A stretch of 64,000 bases of DNA, from positions 33,277,417 to 33,341,416 of the forward strand of contig CP154955.1 in assembly GCA_039621445.1 (NCBI GenBank), written 5' to 3'. Below are positions 61,453 through 64,000 of this stretch, piece after piece; position 1 is the first letter of the stretch, and each line of letters begins with the position of its first letter. The translations under genes and the position numbers were made by a program. Under the pieces are notes generated by a model. That model was not told the DNA's origin. It ran no database searches and was given only the letters and a program-made list of their open reading frames with translations. Origin of the DNA: Euglena gracilis. Taxonomy: Eukaryota; Euglenida; Euglenophyceae; Euglenales.

Positions 61453-64000
61453 ATGCAGAGCACAAGCCCCAACCCCAAATTTGATTATGACTTGTTGATG
61501 AGTTCATTGAGCAATTGTGATGAAGATTGCGGGGATTGGAACGGTTTGAATGAAACAAGTTCCAATTCCCGACCCCCCAAGCAAGAAGAAGGCAATTTGA
61601 CTCATTTGTCATTGTCAAAAGGCGAAACGCCTTTATTATTGCATGGGGGTAATGAACCCTCTTCATCATCATTGTCATTGATTGTGCGGGATGTAGGTGT
61701 CAAAATGCCTTCCTCCATCCTGATTCACCCATCCTTGATGCGGCGAGGGGATGAACCCCTTGCCCCCACACACTTGGTTACTCATGTTACCCATGAACAA
61801 AGTGAGGGGTATTTGCCCTTTGCTCTGTTCACACCCAAAAGATCCCCGGTGGAAGCACCGGTGGGCCTTTTGGAGTGCAACTCGGTGGAAACACCGTGTT
61901 TTTTCCAACCCCCCCCTCAATTACCACCCCCCACACCATTTCACGCTTTGCCGGGATTACCCGCGGAAGCTGCGGTTTTCCCTGCATTGCCATGGAACCC
62001 AGATATGCGTCTGGTGGTGCCGGAAATCTCTGGTGCCGTTTCTATTGTGGAGGACTATGAGGAAGATTTGAGGGATAACCTCACCCCCGGTGATGTTTTC
62101 CGAATTCTCGGTCAACTTCCAGCGGATCACCCGCTTAGCAAGCAAATTTCGCATGTCCACCAATGCGTTGCGGAATGCGCAACCATGCTCAACAAAGTTT
62201 TGCAGTTCGATGAGGACAATCAAAGGGTTGTCAACACCAAACTGGAATGTTGCTGGAATTATTTGCAGGAAATCGGCAAATATTGCCAACACAATTTTGA
62301 AAATGCGGGGAAAGACCTTCAGCATTTTCGAGAAAGTGTTGACAGTATTTTGCGCATCCAACTTCCACAAAATTTCCAACAAATCAGCGAAATGCTGCAT
62401 GAAGCGGAAACGCGGAATGATTCCAAGTTTCTGCATGTGCAGGATGGTATGAGCCATCTTTTTGCCCAATTGGAATCCTGTTCAACCATGTTACTGCAAT
62501 TGCAGCAGCAGTTACAAGCGCAAAATGCCACCCCCAAAATGCCGGAAATCGGTAACTTTGTCGCGGTTGAGCATTTTGCCGCACTTACCAGTTCTTTCCA
62601 AGAAGCCCAACAACGGATTTTGCATCTTGGCTCGGAAATCGAGCACTTGAAGCAATTTCAAGCGAAAGTGCAAGAAAATTTTGTTCCCCGTTCGCAAATC
62701 CAGCTTTTGGAGAAACGAATTTCACACTTGGAGCAAAAATCCTGCCATTGTGCCGCAAATCAGGATGGATTAACCACCTTGAACGCGAAAATCGCGGATT
62801 GCGCACAACGGTTGGATTTCATGCAACAACAAATGCAAACGGACATTGGCGGTATTAATGCCACCGTTGTCGGTTTGCAGGAGCATGTTTTCGCACTTTC
62901 CAAGCGAATTCCCGACATTAGTGGTATTCAAGCCGCTATTGGGGAATTACAAACCCGTTGCACCTTGTTGTCCACCACAGTGACGGAAATCCGCTCACTA
63001 CCCCCCATTTCGCGTGCTCGGATATCCGAGTCACCGGAATTTCGCTCATTTTATGACAAAGTGCTTGGTGACAACAAGGAAACCTTGCAAGCATTTTGTA
63101 CAAGTTTGCTCCAAATTGAGGAAAGCGTGAATCGGAATGCCCGATCCATGCAAGATGAGGTTTCTCGGTTGGATGGACGAATTTCTGCGTTGTTGGAAAA
63201 ACCAACCGCGGAAAATTCGCGCACCACCGTGGAAACCCCCACCAAGTCACTCCACCAATTGCAAACCGTCTCAAATGCGGTGAAAGCGCTTGCGGGTCAA
63301 CTCCGGAATGTGGAGGAGTCCCAAGGAAATCTTGCCCAAGAATTACACTTGGTTTCTGAAAAGATGCCACACTTGGAAGATTTTTCCCGTTACCGCAAAC
63401 GCGTTAGGCATTTGGAGACTGAGGTTGACCGTATTTGCGGCCAACTCCAGTTGGTGGAACATTTGGAAGAAACGGTGCATGACTTGTCCGCGAGTCTGGA
63501 TAAAATGTCCCCTCCGGTACCGGTTGTGCCACCACCAACCGCGGTAAGCGCTGCGGTTGGTATTCCAAATGTCCCGGAATCACGTTCTCAAATTACCTTT
63601 TCCGGAGTAGGAATCCCTACATCCACTGCGAATTTGGTACAACCACCCGCGAAAACGCGAATTGTACCACCTTTGCATTTGCCAACACCGCAAACTCACT
63701 CTTCGCACGACATTTCCGATGAGGAAATTGACCCCCCACTCGAAAATTCGAGTCTTCACCAAGAAATTCAACATTCCAACCTTGTACGAGGAATGAGCCA
63801 ACACCCCACACCTGGTATTGGTCATGTGTCGCAATCGCGGTCATACCAACAACCGACGGGTTCTGGAATGCCAGACCACCCATCGGGTTTTCGGCGGGAA
63901 ACCCGCCCCACTGAGAGGATTTCACCACATTTTTCGCAATTCCCGCAGGAAAATCCTGCCAACCTTACACTTGGTGCGGGAAATCCTGCACGGGTCAAAC
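61453..64000 (+). CDS. gag: Family-A Gag, intact N-terminal 849 codons, runs off the window
   Basis: From ATG 61453 (MQSTSPNPKFDYDLLMSSL) the frame stays open to base 64000, where the window ends, with no stop in 849 codons. Residues 1-220 are Pro/Ser-rich; about 235-680 are coiled coils (VLQFDEDNQRVVNTKLECCW, LEHLKQFQAKVQENF, VRHLETEVDRICGQLQLVEH); a Pro/Thr-rich linker follows. By comparison with 22600-23800 the capsid-like block and two zinc knuckles lie beyond the window. It starts 256 bases after the LTR. It is the best preserved family-A gene and suggests a recently active copy. ORF lists that demand a stop codon would miss it. Confidence 0.9.
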   Translation, partial: MQSTSPNPKFDYDLLMSSLSNCDEDCGDWNGLNETSSNSRPPKQEEGNLTHLSLSKGETPLLLHGGNEPSSSSLSLIVRDVGVKMPSSILIHPSLMRRGDEPLAPTHLVTHVTHEQSEGYLPFALFTPKRSPVEAPVGLLECNSVETPCFFQPPPQLPPPTPFHALPGLPAEAAVFPALPWNPDMRLVVPEISGAVSIVEDYEEDLRDNLTPGDVFRILGQLPADHPLSKQISHVHQCVAECATMLNKVLQFDEDNQRVVNTKLECCWNYLQEIGKYCQHNFENAGKDLQHFRESVDSILRIQLPQNFQQISEMLHEAETRNDSKFLHVQDGMSHLFAQLESCSTMLLQLQQQLQAQNATPKMPEIGNFVAVEHFAALTSSFQEAQQRILHLGSEIEHLKQFQAKVQENFVPRSQIQLLEKRISHLEQKSCHCAANQDGLTTLNAKIADCAQRLDFMQQQMQTDIGGINATVVGLQEHVFALSKRIPDISGIQAAIGELQTRCTLLSTTVTEIRSLPPISRARISESPEFRSFYDKVLGDNKETLQAFCTSLLQIEESVNRNARSMQDEVSRLDGRISALLEKPTAENSRTTVETPTKSLHQLQTVSNAVKALAGQLRNVEESQGNLAQELHLVSEKMPHLEDFSRYRKRVRHLETEVDRICGQLQLVEHLEETVHDLSASLDKMSPPVPVVPPPTAVSAAVGIPNVPESRSQITFSGVGIPTSTANLVQPPAKTRIVPPLHLPTPQTHSSHDISDEEIDPPLENSSLHQEIQHSNLVRGMSQHPTPGIGHVSQSRSYQQPTGSGMPDHPSGFRRETRPTERISPHFSQFPQENPANLTLGAGNPARVK

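Overview
This is eukaryotic nuclear DNA, most likely from a unicellular alga or other protist. The one clear host gene is a cytosolic ribosomal protein uL5 (RPL11) gene split by two GT-AG introns of 47 and 44 bases. A pogo-like transposase also carries a 43-base intron. Nothing bacterial was seen (no operons, ribosome binding sites or CRISPR), and no tRNA or rRNA gene was recognised. The lineage cannot be named from the sequence alone.

Left third (1-16.8 kb): a mosaic of small inverted-repeat elements, many built from poly-C/poly-G runs separated by short AT-rich words, plus hairpins with GGCGCC stems. Set in it are a decayed pogo/Tigger-type transposase (1.6-5.0 kb) with MITEs inside it, a Crypton-like tyrosine recombinase in an inverted-repeat element (6.1-7.85 kb), a DIRS-like RNase H scrap (13.4 kb) and RPL11 (14.5-15.2 kb).

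Right two thirds (16.8-64 kb): nested LTR retrotransposons. Family A (Ty3-like, chromodomain) has a gag-protease part at 20.7-24.66 kb and its pol at 52.8-57.25 kb, followed by an extra ORF region and an LTR at 60.77-61.20 kb. From that LTR a second, intact gag starts at 61453 and runs off the window. Between protease and pol sits element 2 (24661-52801; 601/603-base LTRs; target duplication ACAG). Inside element 2 sits element 3 (25798-48401; about 598-base LTRs; target duplication AAGG). Inside the gag of element 3 sits element 4 (36164-45046; two 416-base LTRs). Elements 2, 3 and 4 all read on the minus strand. The PBS sites of elements 3, 4 and family A match the 3' end of initiator tRNA-Met; that of element 2 is a weaker fit.

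The most notable system is element 3. Gag C-terminus, a C5-cytosine-methyltransferase-like domain, protease-RT-RNase H-integrase-chromodomain and a third ORF with one membrane segment all lie in one reading frame over about 9.7 kb, broken by only five stop codons. Family A separately carries, between protease and RT, a segment resembling the Dam-like region of DIRS elements. At 18.0-20.7 kb a scrambled chimera joins inverted family-A gag and LTR pieces to a DIRS-like RT/RNase H. All coordinates, repeat matches and divergences were read by eye.
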